A DNA stretch of 64,000 nt from Neoechinorhynchus agilis (GCA_051530055.1 CM121341.1:3906001-3970000); one strand, 5' to 3'. Shown: positions 10,420 through 22,989, counted from the first letter of the stretch. Translations and numbers: made by a program. The notes: generated by a model not told the origin, from the sequence alone.

Positions 10420-12780
10420 AAATCGTCTCGTTTTCAACCCTTTTTCTGGACGCGATTAATCTTGTTGTCATGACGACTTCAATGAAGACTGAAATTGCTA
10501 CATTCTAAATTTTGAGAATTATTGTCATTCTATCTAGAATTATTCATCATTTTATTTTGAACCCGTAATATTATCTAGTTTCAATCCATCTTACGATTTA
10601 AGATCAAAATTGAACATTAGCATTGTTAACGAATTTTTATAGATTAAAAATAATGTTAATCATTTGACCTTATCGCCAAATCGCATTAAAAATTTCAAAT
10701 CTAAATTTTATCAACGGGTGAATAACTATGGAATGCTTTTAGAGAAAGATCGGAATCGTAAAGTAACTTTAAACAGCTGAACACTGGCAATTGTTTCAAA
10801 TTAAATTCAAGGCATAACTCAAAAATAGAGCATAAAAATCGATGTGGTGTATAACTTTATGTTTCAATGAAAGTTTAAAAATGCGTTGAATATATTTTAT
10901 ATAGCGCTTTTTATATCGTAGAATGCTCACAATTTCTAATTTCCGTCTCGTTTGTATTAAAAATTCTTAGATGCTATTAAAACTAAATGTTATTTGGTGT
11001 ACCTTAACGAATCTGGACTATACACACAAATTAGTTAAAAAATCCGAACCTTAAAAATTAAAATGAGTGCGAAAGCAGTTCTTTTACAATCAATGGAAAA
11101 GTTGTTAAAGAGAAATCCGCTGTATCATTGGTGGCGGTTATTCCTTGGTCAACGACAAGGACTATCTATAGCATCATTTAATCAGCTTAAGACATTTCAA
11201 AGAAATGATTCACATTTAGCTCCTTTTCCGTGTTTTATATTCGTCCGATGACTTTTGTGCGACTTCAGTTAATTTTAAAATCATGAACAAAGTCCGTCGA
11301 TTAATTGCAGGCCATTCTCCGAGCCACCTCGCAAATGCAAGCGATCCAATTTTATTTAAATGTTGGATGTGGCTGAACTGGCTGCTGACATTTTGATTGC
11401 GCAACCAAATCCCTGTCTTTTGGTCAATTCCTCTAACGACTTCAATTACTTCGAGTGTGTCGGTGTTTCAACGGATAGAAGCATTTTATTTTTAAAATTA
11501 ATTAAACGTTATTGCTGACACATACAATGTCGATAATCCTAAAAAAGGTAACAGCAGTTTTCGTCCAGTTTTTCTATGTGATTGAACTGCTTATTTAAAT
11601 CATTATTTCATATTCTGGCAATCATCGTCATTTTTATACGTTTATTCGTAAGGAAATGCCTCTTTGTTTTTGTCGCAGCTTTGTACTGAGTTCTATTTTA
11701 ATTTATGGATTCTTCAAGTGGATAAAGCTTCAATAATGTTAGTTAACATTGAGTCGAAGGAAAATAATGTGAATTTCCATCTTACTCTTCTTTTAATCGA
11801 TTTTGAAAGTATAAACAAACTTCGATATTTTCAGTTTTCCAATAGGAATGATTTTTTTCATTGAGGATTACGTTCGGGTTGTTAGATATATTGTTATTTG
11901 GTTCGCCAGGGCAATAACTATCTTGGACTATATGCGTTCTAAGGACTTTGTAATTAAGTTTTTCCTTGGTTAAATATTTGACACCGATACCATTATTCGC
12001 GATTCGCTTGGAGATTCTCACGTTCGTAAAAGAATAAGCTTTCGGGAGATATTAGTCAATCTTTGCAAAACTAAACAGGATTTCACAAGTCACTAATAGT
12101 CTTCAGATTCTCTATCATCCGTCTGAATTCCTTCATATTGTCGAAACAAATCTCAAGGTTCAATCGTCGCCCCTCCATAATTACAGCCGTGGCAATAGAA
12201 ACAACCGAGGTGGATTTTAACCATTTTTAAATTCGAGCAATTCTAATCTCTAACAAAACCATTTATAGCCTGAATGATGCCAGTGTTATCATTGCGGTGA
12301 GAAGCCATCACGATCAAATTGCCCGTTAACATAGTCTAGATTGTTTTGCAAAGCAGAGATAAAAGATTTATGGTTTCTAAAAAAATAAACACATACTAGG
12401 ACATTTGTGAAGGAATTCACTATTGGTATTCTCAATATTCTCAGCCAAACTAAAAGATTTTGAACATATCGTAAATAAATCTTATCGATTAACAATAGAA
12501 ATTCCTCCTTCATACTAGAATTATGTTTTTTGCAAAAGTGGAACACATAACATTTACAAATTTCTTAAATATCAAACCTTTTGATCGACCCCCCCCCGAA
12601 TAACAGTTGCTAATCGAATACCGTCATTTAAGAAGCAAGTCGCATGAACCTCCAGGGGTAATCAGGTGCATTTTTTAAATGCGGAAACGTTAAGAACAAA
12701 GCTCAAAAAATTATTACTCAACTATTTTCAAAGGAGGAGAGATTCGCATGAATTTTACCATAAATCTAAAAAAGAACTTA
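10420..12780. other. Intergenic, nothing recognised
   Basis: AT-rich. A 62-residue frame at 11063-11251 (begins MSAKAVLLQSMEKLL) has a protein-like start but no recognisable domain and no supporting splice pattern. A run of nine C occurs near 12588-12596. Confidence 0.35.
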
Positions 12781-12784
12781 TTAA

Positions 12785-13025
12785 TGTCGAAATGTGATAA
12801 GGTACCGGGGTGAATGTGATTGGAATGATTGATTAGAAGTCTACACCCGCGGTAAATGATTATTTCGATTAAAGACGTTCGTCGGGTCCATCATCAGTTT
12901 GTTTGTTAGTAATAGACGCACAAACAAACTGATGATGAACCCAACGAGGTTCAAAGAACGTCTTTAATAACTATAATCATTTACCACGGGTGAAGACTTC
13001 TAAACAATAAGTCTGAACTTATCAA
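12785..13025. repeat. Foldback element A1 (Penelope-end-like palindrome)
   Basis: Two inverted arms, about 12830-12905 and 12912-13005, pair to form a long hairpin. Outer arm ends read GAAGTCTACACCCGCGGTAAAT and its near complement. The inner part of the right arm holds ACTGATGATGAACCC then GAGGTTC. Almost the same element recurs at 38735-38945, and related arms occur at 32.6, 38.4, 43.7, 45.6, 51.2 and 61.4 kb. Confidence 0.8.
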
Positions 13026-14000
13026 AATTCGAGTAGTATTATGAACAAAGTGGTGAAACCTTCATAGCTTATTTGAACGCGTTTCCATTTGAGTCCAAGA
13101 TACTTTATTCGAAATTTATCCAATTTTTTCAATTGAGCCTTACAAAGTCTTTTGAAAAGTCACATTAACAGGAAGTTTTTGTTTGTAATCATGCGTAGAC
13201 CTATTCATGTATTTTTGGTAGTTATGGTGTGTTGCGCATAAAGGAGAGAGATTTAGCACTCCCCTTGAGAAGGACGGAAGCGGGGTCTCCGCGCATAAAC
13301 GCATGGCACAAGTGTTCGAGCGTCAGAGTTGTTCGTTCACGCCAACAATTTTTTCGGTCTTAAATTCTTAAGGATATACGTTTTTTCTTCATTAAATCAA
13401 TAAACAACGGCTTCCTAAATTGTAACAAAGTTCACAGAGGTTTTTTACTGGCGCGAAGAAATTAAAATGATTTTATTTTAAAATTCGATATTTTATATAT
13501 TTATCTTAAATCGCATACACTCATGGCATCACTGCATATCTTCTTTTGAGCCTCTTTGCCAACTCACACACTTCGGAGGCGCTCAGCGGCACTCGAAGGG
13601 ACAGGGCCAACCCACTTTTGGGGCCGATGGGCGACCTCAAACCTGTCTGGTTCGCTGTCAGTATTGTTATTCTCGATTAATAAGGAAATCAGCAGAACAG
13701 ACATTATGCAATGTAGGGAACGATTTGCCAAAATCCAAATGACAATCACACTGGCAGAAAAGTTCAATGTAAAGCATTGCAGAAGCCAACTCAACGAATA
13801 GTAAGTTATACACAACGTGTGTATGAAGAAATCCGACGAGGCAGACGAAATATTGGGAATTAATCAATCTCTATTCTTCTCATCACCAAAAAATGAACAA
13901 CTTCTTTACAGTAAACCGGTTATCGATTTTTTGGAGCTTATTCGAGTTGAATGGAGATGCCAGTATGAAAGTAAAATAAATGTGTTATGTTTCATCGGGA
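13026..14000. other. Intergenic with repeat scraps
   Basis: Contains a half-arm like the foldback at 15.36 kb (near 13462-13500) and near 13825-13862 an AAGAAATCCGACGAGGCAGACGAAATATTGGG-like arm, split here into AAGAAATCCGACGAGG and CAGACGAAATATTGGG. That arm is also found, inverted, at 44.3 kb. An ORF at 13556-13801 has no recognisable domain. Confidence 0.35.
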
Positions 14001-14015
14001 AAAACTGCGATTACC

Positions 14016-14496
14016 TTATTTGACGGGAATCCGCGACGTGATCGTGTAATCTTTATCTTGAAAAAGTTCGTATCTGATTGATTCGAATGCAAGTTGACGT
14101 TCGGAATTTAGTTGTGTGCCTGGCTGATTGGCTTATTGTTATTTCGAGAGATCGAGCTTTGTTGTAGAATTCATCTAAACCGACGTCGTGGCTCTCTAGA
14201 ATTCTCTGGTGAGTAAATAAAATTGTGACAATCGCTTCTTGTTTTTCAGAACTGAGCGAGCTTGAAAAGCATATTCTTTACTGAGTACTCCTAATACTTT
14301 TATGTACTGGGCCACGGTCTTTGGGATGAGGTTCAATCGTCCCATTGGAGGCGCCGTGTTTGTTTTACTTGTCTTTTTCTTCGATTTGAAGTAAAATCTG
14401 ATCCTCAATTTCTTTGATAGCTTCAGGAGAGGATAGACCTTTAAGGTTGTGCGCAATAAAGGCTGCCTTGTTTGTTGTTTCAAGTAGAATCACTTC
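14016..14496 (-). CDS. Partial spliced gene of unknown function, three 3' exons
   Basis: Three minus-strand exons, 14496-14369, 14251-14099 and 14073-14016, join with GT-AG introns of 117 and 25 bp in consistent phase 2. They give 112 codons ending in a stop. The product is charged and helical (SSPEAIKEIEDQILLQIEEK, then QEAIVTILFTHQRI, then YELFQDKDYTITSRIPVK). A further coding-like stretch lies just 5' (about 14625-14537 on the minus strand, KVIQDNSHTLTKGDGILITK), but joining it in frame needs a junction one base off a GT-AG intron. So the 5' end is unresolved. The family is not recognised. The consistent phases over two introns are the main reason to call it. Confidence 0.45.
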
Positions 14497-14639
14497 CTAA
14501 CAAAAGACGTATATTTTTACTTATTAAACAATCTACAAAGTATCATTCCAAAAGGAAGTTGTCTTGGTTATCAATATGCCGTCTCCTTTGGTCAGCGTAT
14601 GGCTGTTATCTTGGATAACTTTCCTATTTGATCAGATTA

Positions 14640-15355
14640 TCGATATAACTGACCGGGTTGCATGAACCGCCAAGATCAGTTCCTTCCGCAGAGAAAATAG
14701 GTTGAAGCCTTTTGGGCGGTCGTACACGGACCTGCGCGACAACGATAGGTTTAGAAAATATATTAAAAATACTCCTTTTTCGACTTCTTATTTAACCATT
14801 GAATTTTATTTTGTTGTTGGCCCTTTTTTGGTGGCGTTTAGAAAGTATTTTCATTGCCTTTTCTTAAGGTTTATGGACTTTTTTTCGGATTAAACCCTAT
14901 TCCGAACCACAAAACGTTATAATGAATAGAAAACATATCCGTCAAATGGACTTAATCAGCATTAACTTTGATGGGAGCCTTGAAGAGGATTGTGTAAGCT
15001 TGTCCTCCTCAACGTAAGCTCATTCGGCATGTTAATCTAAGCTGTTCACTATTTCATTTTCGAAATTGCATTTTTTGTATTCAATATTCAGCATTTGTAG
15101 TGTATCGGCAAAGTGCTGTTTACTGATCGAGTTAATCAATGATTCATAAATTATAATCCTCGATGGGTAAACTATGAAGATAAAGTAGCTGATACTTTGT
15201 GCCATCGCCGGTAAAAACTTTTGTTCAATTTTTTAGCAAACACACCATTTTGTGAATCGCATTCGTAACTCCGGCGGCCTACCTCTTGCGGCTTCTTGAG
15301 TATTGGTAGTGGCTTGCATAATGAGATTCGTGTTTGAAGATTGAATTGTTCATAT
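14640..15355. other. Intergenic, nothing recognised
   Basis: No coding frame or repeat family assigned. Confidence 0.3.
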
Positions 15356-15362
15356 AAGTTCT

Positions 15363-15605
15363 TTTCTGGCTTAGAAATTAAAATGATTTTATTTTTAAAA
15401 TCCGATATTTCGGCACAATCTTGTACGCCTTTATCAAGGTCTAAGGTGAAAACGGTTGAAGGGGATAAAGCGGACTTTAGGTTCAATTTTAGGGCAATGA
15501 ATATTGATCCATTCCCCACGTAATTTTTGGACCTCGATAAACGCGTACAAGATTGTGCCGAAATGTCGGATTTTAAAAATAAACTCATTTTAATTTCTAA
15601 GCCAG
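15363..15605. repeat. Foldback element B
   Basis: Arms at about 15363-15442 and 15538-15605 are inverted copies (TTAGAAATTAAAATGATTTT and its complement, then a shared GATTGTGCCGAAATATC segment). Read outwards, each arm carries CTTGATAAAGGC...GCCGAAAT, a stem closed by GAAA. A half-copy lies near 13.46 kb. Confidence 0.75.
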
Positions 15606-15639
15606 AAAACAACCTCGAAAACATCTTTTTGTAGTGGCA

Positions 15640-16300
15640 TCAGTTTTGTATAACACAGATCCCAATGAAGTGTTTTTCAACGTAATCCTTCTTGCACTTG
15701 GAAAGTTAGTACCGAGAACTATGGAGTACGTTACGGCATCTTCGCAGATCTTGGTTTTAAAGAATAGCTCATCGTAATCTGCTCCGTTTTGTGGCCAGTT
15801 TGCACTTGCTAAATTAGGATGCAATTCTTAGAGTAAATCCTTCGTTTGGCATATAAGATTATCGGCTTTTTGTTATGTATCAGGAAAAGGATATCGTCCG
15901 CAGACACCAATATTCCTGAGCTTTTGTCACAGACGAACAATTGCTAATAGAAAAAATGTGGTTGAGAGTAGCGATACTTATGGGGTCAAATATTTTTCTA
16001 GAAAAATCGAGGTTTCTTTTCGTCTACTTCCAGCTATGTGTTTATTGGCTCAATAAACTCATGACCTCGATCGATGGCGTCAAAGGTATTATTAATGTCA
16101 ACCTGTAAAAGTAGCTTATTGCGTCCAATAAGTAGCTCATTTCCGAAATTCACTTGGGCAATTAGCGAACTGATTATATAGCCGAGAATATCCGAACCTA
16201 AACGCCACTTTCGGGAATAACATATTTTTATTTGAAATATTTCAAGGGGTAACTTCGTCTCATCAGTCATTGTTTGTGCCTTTTTTGGCACGATACAATT
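15640..16300 (-). mobile_element. Degenerate reverse transcriptase fragment, family undetermined
   Basis: Minus-strand translation shows a motif-A-like block (LLLQVDINNTFDAIDRG, near 16110-16060) and, about 170 bp further on, an ADDILFLI catalytic-box-like block (near 15900-15870). The order and spacing suit a reverse transcriptase. The copy is strongly decayed, and the clade cannot be told. Confidence 0.4.
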
Positions 16301-16314
16301 CTAGTTTGATTATG

Positions 16315-16740
16315 TCGAAGGACTTATATTTTATCCGCGGGCGGATAATGATCTCCACAACTCCAACATTACGAAATTATCCATCCAGAAAAAGAAAAAA
16401 TCCTTCGGGATAATAGACTTGGATTTGTGGATACCATAATCCCACGCGTCCGGATAAAATATATTTTGAGATATTTCCAAAAAGATTAATCCTCATCCGA
16501 GTCATTGCTTCTCAAGTTTGTTACCGAACTTAATCTTTTCGGAAATATCCAAAAATAAAATATATTTTATCCGCGGCTACGAAATTATTCATCCAGAAAA
16601 AGAAAAAATCCTTCGGGATAATAGACTTGGATTTGTGGATACCATAATCCCACGCGTCCGGATAAAATATATTTTGAGATATTTCCAAAAAGATTAATCC
16701 TCATCCGAGTCATTGCTTCTCAAGTTTGTTACCGAACAAA
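16315..16740. repeat. Recent 163-bp direct duplication flanking a palindromic spacer
   Basis: Segments 16373-16535 and 16578-16740 are almost identical, differing by about one base at the start (TTATCC versus TTATTC). The spacer and flanks contain inverted pieces built on ATATTTTATCCGCGG and GGATAAAATATATTTT, so the locus can form hairpins. The motif AAATCCTTCGGGATAATAG recurs in variant form at 21.85, 22.05 and 28.15 kb. Confidence 0.85.
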
Positions 16741-16844
16741 TGGAACCAATGAGGTTCTTCAACTTCGGGAAACGCGTATCGACCTGTTACAATTTACTCT
16801 ACCGACTGTAATGCATCTGACTTGTTGTGAAAATAATCCCGGTT

Positions 16845-16965
16845 AGAAATCATTTCATTGTTCTGAAATATTTCGAAACAAGAAACCTCGCTTCATCAGA
16901 CAAACTTGCGAAACAATGATTGATGAGGCGAAGTTTCCTTGCGAAATATTTCAATACAATTATAT
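16845..16965. repeat. Foldback element G with hammerhead-like arms
   Basis: Arms at about 16851-16900 and 16910-16962 are inverted relatives. The right arm reads TTGATGAGGCGAAG, a short loop, then CTTGCGAAATATTTC. The left arm, complemented, reads CTGATGAAGCGAGG...TTTCGAAATATTTC. Each has the order (C/T)TGATGA, stem, GAAA. Confidence 0.7.
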
Positions 16966-17199
16966 AACGGTGAGATCAATATCGATCTAACGCGACCGAA
17001 CCACTTATAATATTTGATAGATCGGTGATTATATTACAGAACTGGGTTAAATTTAAATGTTATTAATAGTTATCGCTATGTCGGATGATGAATAAATCAT
17101 AGATTATTGGTTAGGTTCGTAATGTCGGGTTTTTGTTCGTTTAAATACAGCTCTTTGAAAAATAACAAAGATCTCGTTATATTCAAACTGTAGCAATGA

Positions 17200-17960
17200 C
17201 GACTGGTATAAACGTCTTTATCTGCGATATTTTCGAATCTGAGCACCCAGCGTTGCAGTTTGGTAGTTGAATTCGTCTACCATTTTCGTTATGCTGTGTG
17301 AGGGGATGGCCCGAGTCTTGGACCATTGGCCAGCCCGACAACAAAGGCATTTAAGCCATATATCGGAGTTTACACACTTTTGGGAGCAATACTGGCAAGC
17401 GTTGCTGAAGGCATCTCTTTTGAGGCGATATCTCGAGTACTGCAACAAGATACGGAAACACAGTCCTTACGAACAGCTTAAAAACGTGACTGTGTCTCCT
17501 AGATGTTCCAATCGGTCATGCAGAGTCAATGCTTCAGTGTGATGTTTCTAAAAGACGACAAAGACCAATAGTGCCAGTTCCGTGGCGTCGCCGTGTTTTT
17601 GATGCAGTTCACGAACTCTCCCAACCAGGCATGAGGACTACCCGCAAGTTGGTCGCGAACAAATTCGTGGATCAATTGGGCTAAAACTTGTAACGCCTGT
17701 CAGAAAGTCTAGATCCAGCGTCACATTAAAGAAGACCAACTCGAGAAGTTCGATGTACCGCCTCGACCCTCGGTGGCCGGAGACCGACCCGCTTTCATTC
17801 TCTTGAACTTTAATCAACAACTGGATCTCCCGTTTTTGGGTCCCTTAGTGACATGATTTCCGACCGTGGAGCCCAATTCACTTCTCAACTACTATTTGAC
17901 ATGTCGAAGCTACATCACACGACAGCCTATCATCCACAGCCCAGCTGGATTTTTTAAGAT
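17200..17960 (+). mobile_element. LTR retrotransposon fossil (Ty3/gypsy-like), integrase part
   Basis: Contains an HH-CC-zinc-finger-proximal segment (HELSQPGMRTTRKLV) and an integrase core block with DRGAQFTSQLLFD followed by a TTAYHPQP-like segment, typical of Ty3/gypsy elements. Only the integrase end of pol is present, without long terminal repeats. It is an old, broken fragment with several breaks. Confidence 0.7.
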
Positions 17961-17964
17961 CCCA

Positions 17965-19100
17965 TAAAAAACAAGTTCGGTAAATAAATCGCTTTCAAAA
18001 ATCGAATAAAAATTTGGTTTTTCCATTTTTCATCAACTGATTGATTCTGGTAAATGCGTACACAAACACACACACACAATCAGCATAAAATCAAGCGAGC
18101 GTAGTCCTTGGTTGTCTTATAGTATTTAGAGAGCACGGTCGTCGTATAAAAAGGAAGCAAGACTGCCATAACAATTCTATCTACTCTGATGTAAAAGGTT
18201 CCTCGGTGGTATTACAGTCCAGCGAAATATCGCAATAAATCAATATCCTTATTGTCCGGAGAGTAGGAATCACCTCAGCAACACAATTCTATCTACATAC
18301 AAAAATAAATATTGGTTAGAATGCAGGGGTCGAATCGTCTTTTTAAATTTCTCATGTAAAATACTATAGAAACATTAGAATGTTTGAAGATTGAACAATA
18401 TTGTCTGCCTTTTCTTCATATCTTCAAACCTTTAATTTTTTAAGCTACACCAAAAAAATATCGCCAAGGTGTTTTCTCTCATTTTACACAGGTACGTTAC
18501 TGTTTGATGAAAGGCATTGTTTGATGAATACAGATATGGAGTGCTTATCCTCGTCGTTCCTGACAGGAAACTAATATAAAAACCCAAAAGTCTTATAGTG
18601 TTCCAAATGCGAAATGATCGAAAAATAGTTGTCCAGTGCTGCAAAAAAAACGGTAGCTCCAATGGTAACAGCTGCTCTTAATTTTTTGTTTGTTCGTTTA
18701 TTACAAAGGCCGAAAGGAATTGAGTTCAAATAGAGTTTCAAAAAAAATATGAATAACACAGTACGCTTTCTTCAAATACCATTCTTGGATATCTCGACCG
18801 CAGCCAGAATAGAACACGCAATAGGAAACCTTTTCGTTGTCGTAGTCTTCGTCGTTTGCTACCCCAACGCCGATCCTGCAATCAGTTGCAACCACCATTA
18901 GAGGAGACACACACATACGGTGTGAGCGGATACATTGGCGACTGTGTCTCGCAACAACAACGATGGTGGTCCTCTATTCTGTCTTCTTTTGTCTTTGAAG
19001 GGAATCTACATTGGCATTTAGCATCCTTGGTAGACCGCCCATTATGGTGGTAGGGGGATTATGCAACACTTAGTTTCTTGTTCCTCTTAAGAAGTGCTAA
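17965..19100. other. Intergenic upstream of the PH-domain gene
   Basis: A short CA-rich run lies near 18063-18080. Around 18900-18960 is a local inverted repeat built on ACACACATACGGTGTG and GACTGTGTCTCG. No gene recognised. Confidence 0.35.
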
Positions 19101-19122
19101 TCCAGATCATCCTTTCAGGAAA

Positions 19123-20887
19123 ATGGACTCGAAAAGTGATTTCACGGACGATGAAGATTACTGCGATTACGATTACGGTGATGATGATGAATATGAAGAA
19201 ATAAGCATTAGGCGTGAGAAACTGTCACATAGTGCAAATCTTGTATATTTCAACCGAGGAGGTACCACATTACTAAAAGACTGCTGCTGCATCTAACAAA
19301 GACTGACTTTTAGACGAACAGTCCTCTCCGAAACTGTATTCATTCGATCGGTAAGCTCGAATGTTCCTTTTTCTTGGCAACGCATTTTGCACACTAACTC
19401 TCTTTGTGGTACATTGCAGAGAAAATGTTGCGTAACCTTTAAAAACTTTGGATTTTCAATACTCTTTTTTTAAAAACATTATTTAGAGCCTCACATTGGT
19501 GCCATGGACCTATTCATCGTGGTCAATTGTTTATTTACATAAAGACCAACTGGAATCCTTTCTACGTGGTACTCTCAAAATCTTTCCTGAGGTGTTATAA
19601 AACAGCAGCCGACCGGACACCAGTATTCTGCTACGATCTACAAAAATCACAGGTATCCGAGAAAGGGGTCCTTCAGCAGTGTAACTGGGGAGCTAGGCTT
19701 CTATCTTTTTCCGGTCTCATCAAAAGCATTGTCCCCGCCTTCGTTGGGCGGAAAATAGGTCCGATTAGTACCAACAAAGCAGAAAACGTCTTTTGTCACA
19801 GATACAATATCAATTCAGCTACGATCCAACATAGATCTGCTTCTAAAAGTTCCACATATATCAGTACTTTTGTATTGGTTAAATGTAAGAGCGATTTGTG
19901 GTTCTTCAAAAAAAGGACATCAAATTTAGGCATTTGTAAAAGCGTCCTTACCATTTAATACATTCGAAGACGATAATCGAACGAAAATGAAAAGTAAGCA
20001 TTGTTCGTTTGGTGCTTTTATTTTGGTTTTCCACTCAGTTCTTCAACGAATCCATCAACTTTCACAAAATGCGCGAAGGCATGTCCGAGATCTTGGTCGA
20101 AGGGCCGTTGATCGGATAGTAAGCAAATGTATTAGACAAAATGAGACCTATTCAACACCTTCATCTGCTCGAGTTCTCATGAGAGGTTACCTTGACGTAT
20201 CGACCGATAAAAACAATTACTACCGACGATACGTATTGGTCGATAGCCAAGGATTGTTGCATGTGTACCGTAGAAGAAAAGATATCAATCGAATGAATAA
20301 TGATATTCTTCTAACACTTCCATTGGACAGTTTAAAAGAGACAGGGAATCTCTTGTGTGTGGGGAATTCTCGAGAAACCGTCTCTCACAGTTCTCCATCT
20401 CCCCACGGACAGCATAGATCATATTATTCTGCACTTACTTGACAAAATGACACTCAAATCAGTTCTCAGTCTCCGGGGAAGCGATATATTCTCAATGGGC
20501 AGAGTTCTCGAAGTTTTAATTAAATTCGTTGGGATAACTTCCACTACGGCGCAACGTGAATCCCAAGTGGTGCCACCAACACCTCCAACAAGACAACCAC
20601 CGCAACCATCGATCTCGTCTCAGTATTCCAGCTTGGGCGATCTGAGGACAAAAGTAGCCGCTATTACAGTTAAAAATGGTTGTGATGATCCAATATTAAC
20701 CGATTACGTACCTTGTGCTAAGAAAACACCAATCAATACTCATTATGCACTTGGCTACGAAAACAAACTATTAATTGAATTAAAATTGGCTCTTAATACC
20801 CGTAATCGAATACAAAGTCCTCAATTGTCTCAAGAGAAGCAAAATGATCAAAATGCGTTTATCGCTTTTAAGACAATGGGAATTTAA
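19123..20887 (+). CDS. Six-exon protein with two PH-like regions
   Basis: Exons 19123-19261, 19314-19350, 19487-19871, 19930-19993, 20039-20356 and 20391-20887 all have GT-AG borders and close exactly in phase to 479 residues plus stop. Introns are 52, 136, 58, 45 and 34 bp, and exon 2 is only 37 nt. The N-terminus is very acidic (DDEDYCDYDYGDDDEYEE). Residues about 65-100 fit the start of a PH domain (GQLFIY.....WNPFYVVLSKSFLRCYK). Another PH-like start follows at about 250-280 (MRGYLDV..DKNNYYRRYVLVD..GLLHVYRR). Near 355-375 is a proline-rich patch (PPTPPTRQPPQPS) that could bind SH3 or WW domains. The family is not identified; PH domains usually bind phosphoinositides. An acceptor-like CCTTTCAG ends 4 nt before the ATG. 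A possible 24-bp in-frame intron (19653-19676) is undecided. Confidence 0.65.
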
Positions 20888-21640
20888 GAAACGTGTGCGA
20901 CTATGTGTAAAACTTTTAAAAGATTTAAATGGCTGTAACAAATTAAACTTGTATTATTTTAAAATCAATAAGACGACCTTAAATTTGTAAAACCAATTTT
21001 CGAATCACTAATAGAGTTTAAATTTTTCTGTTCAAAAAATCTTTAATGTTCTTTTATTCCAACATTTTATAAAGGAGGGGAGCTATAAAAATGGCTTCAA
21101 AATATCGATTGTAAAATCTTCAATATTCTTTTGTTGCACTTCTCTAAGTACTGAAAAAAGTTTAATAGAAAAAATGGAGCTTAATGAAATATATATTTCT
21201 TTTTTTAATGTTCCAACCTTTGTAAGTTTTTTTGTAAAATCTGATTTTTCGATGTTTCAAGATAATAAACGACGAAAATGCTAAAATTTATGTAGGTCTA
21301 ATAGATAGGAGCAAAATGAAATGTTCAAAGTAAAGCATTGTCTTTGGAAATAGAGCGAAAAAAGGATTGACTTTTAGAAAAAATGCGACCTTTTTGGAAA
21401 ATAAAGATGTTTTTCTCAAAAAAAGAAGTTTAATCTGGGAACATCTTTATCTACCATTTTCCAACTTTGAATAAAATTTCTGCTTGGTCTGACAGCAGCC
21501 TAAAAAAGTGTGATAAAATTTGAAATATCACTTGATGTGGCAGCGATTTTTCTAGATCATCGAGTAAAAATCCTTCGAATAATATAATTAAAAGGATGTG
21601 GCGATAGAAAACATATTCATATTGAGATATTTCGAAAGAG
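20888..21640. other. Intergenic, nothing recognised
   Basis: Very AT-rich, with homopolymer A/T runs and no coding frame of note. Confidence 0.4.
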
Positions 21641-22165
21641 GAAGCCTCATTCGGGTCATCGAAAAAACTTGTACGGTCGCCAAACCACTTATGAAATAGC
21701 GATCCTCCATCGCACGTATCCGAGTCACACAACGACCAGAACGAGCCTTCCTCTTTTAAACAATCTCAATCCAATTAAATATGAAACTTCATTTTAAAAC
21801 AAAGTCGAATTAATCGAATTTCAGCGTTTTATAAGAGTCATCAAGGGAAAATCCTTCGGGGGATGGTACAAGTCTAGGAACCACCTCTGAAATAGGAAAA
21901 ATTCCCCCGAACAAAACCTTTTTACGCGACCAGAACTAGGCTTCCTCTTTCAAACAATCTCAATCCAATCAAGTGTGAAATTTCATTTTAAAACAAAGTC
22001 GAATTAAGCGAATTTCAGCGGTTTATAAGAATCATCAAGGGAAAATCCTTCGGGGGATGGTACAAGTCTCGGAACCACCTCTGAAATAGGAAAAATCCCC
22101 GCGAGTACCCGAATAAAACTTTTTTATACGACCAGAACGAGGCTTCCTCTTTCAAAATATCTCTC
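21640..22165. repeat. Tandem dispersed repeat, about 194-200 bp period
   Basis: The block TCATCAAGGGAAAATCCTTC...GGAACCACCTCTGAAATAGG starts near 21838 and again near 22032. The block CGACCAGAACGAGGCTTCCTCTTTCAAA occurs, with changes, near 21733, 21930 and 22131. The CCTTCGGG motif links it to the repeats at 16.4 and 28.15 kb, so this is another member of a dispersed family. Confidence 0.75.
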
Positions 22166-22985
22166 GTTAATTAACTTTAGCCCGGGATCACCACATCTTC
22201 AACTTTTATTATTATTCTATCCAATTGTTCCTTCGAGTGGATGTGTATTCTCAATGGCGAATTGTAACACACTCGAGTTTTATCGAAATCAATCTTGCGA
22301 ATTTTCAAGGCCCCAGCCTCCTTCCCAAGCATCTAAAAATGGATGTGGAGAGGGTATCCAAGTTTTGTTTGATAGATTTGACCATCCAGTCGATTTCGGT
22401 TAACGATACTATGCAGGTCCGAATAACCGCCGGAATTGCGTGTTACATTATGACGTCATGATCTCTAAAGTGTGGTTTCTTTCGCGTCCAACTCGAAGTA
22501 GAATTCGTGACGTATTGTGTTCATTGACGGCTGAGCTTTAAGATACAAAATCGGCTAGTCTTCTTAAAAGTTTAGAATTGGTTTCGGTGCCTTTCACAAC
22601 ACGGGGAAATTTCGTTTGTTACAACGTACACGAAAATTAGGCAAATCGGAGATGTTTATGAGTGTCTGCAGTTTCGAAATGTTTCTTGCTAGCACATTAT
22701 CGAGAGCTTTCGTAAATTTTCAAAAACGTATCTATAGGAAATTAGTTAAAAAATTATACTCGGATAATCAATGACGACTCAGCTTGTTTTTGGGAGGTCT
22801 AGAAATTTCTTATTAATCCGCTGACACCACAAAAAACTTCTAATATTCTTTTAACCAAATTAAATTGCCTCTGGTTTAACCTCGGAGATGTCTTACCTTT
22901 ATTATTTTACGCAATCGTCTAATTAACTCGAAATTTAATATTCAAATGCGAAGAAAAAACCCTTGTATACTTTAGGTTTTCTAAT
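22166..22985. other. Intergenic, nothing recognised
   Basis: A 78-residue frame at 22225-22461 has no recognisable domain. No other signal. Confidence 0.3.
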
Positions 22986-22989
22986 TATT

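Noticed and set aside
13240-13330. GC-richer patch resembling a small structured RNA
   Set aside because: It does not fold by eye into a tRNA or 5S shape and has no A/B box pair.
18063-18080. Short CA repeat
   Set aside because: Ordinary microsatellite of a few units, not worth a separate feature.
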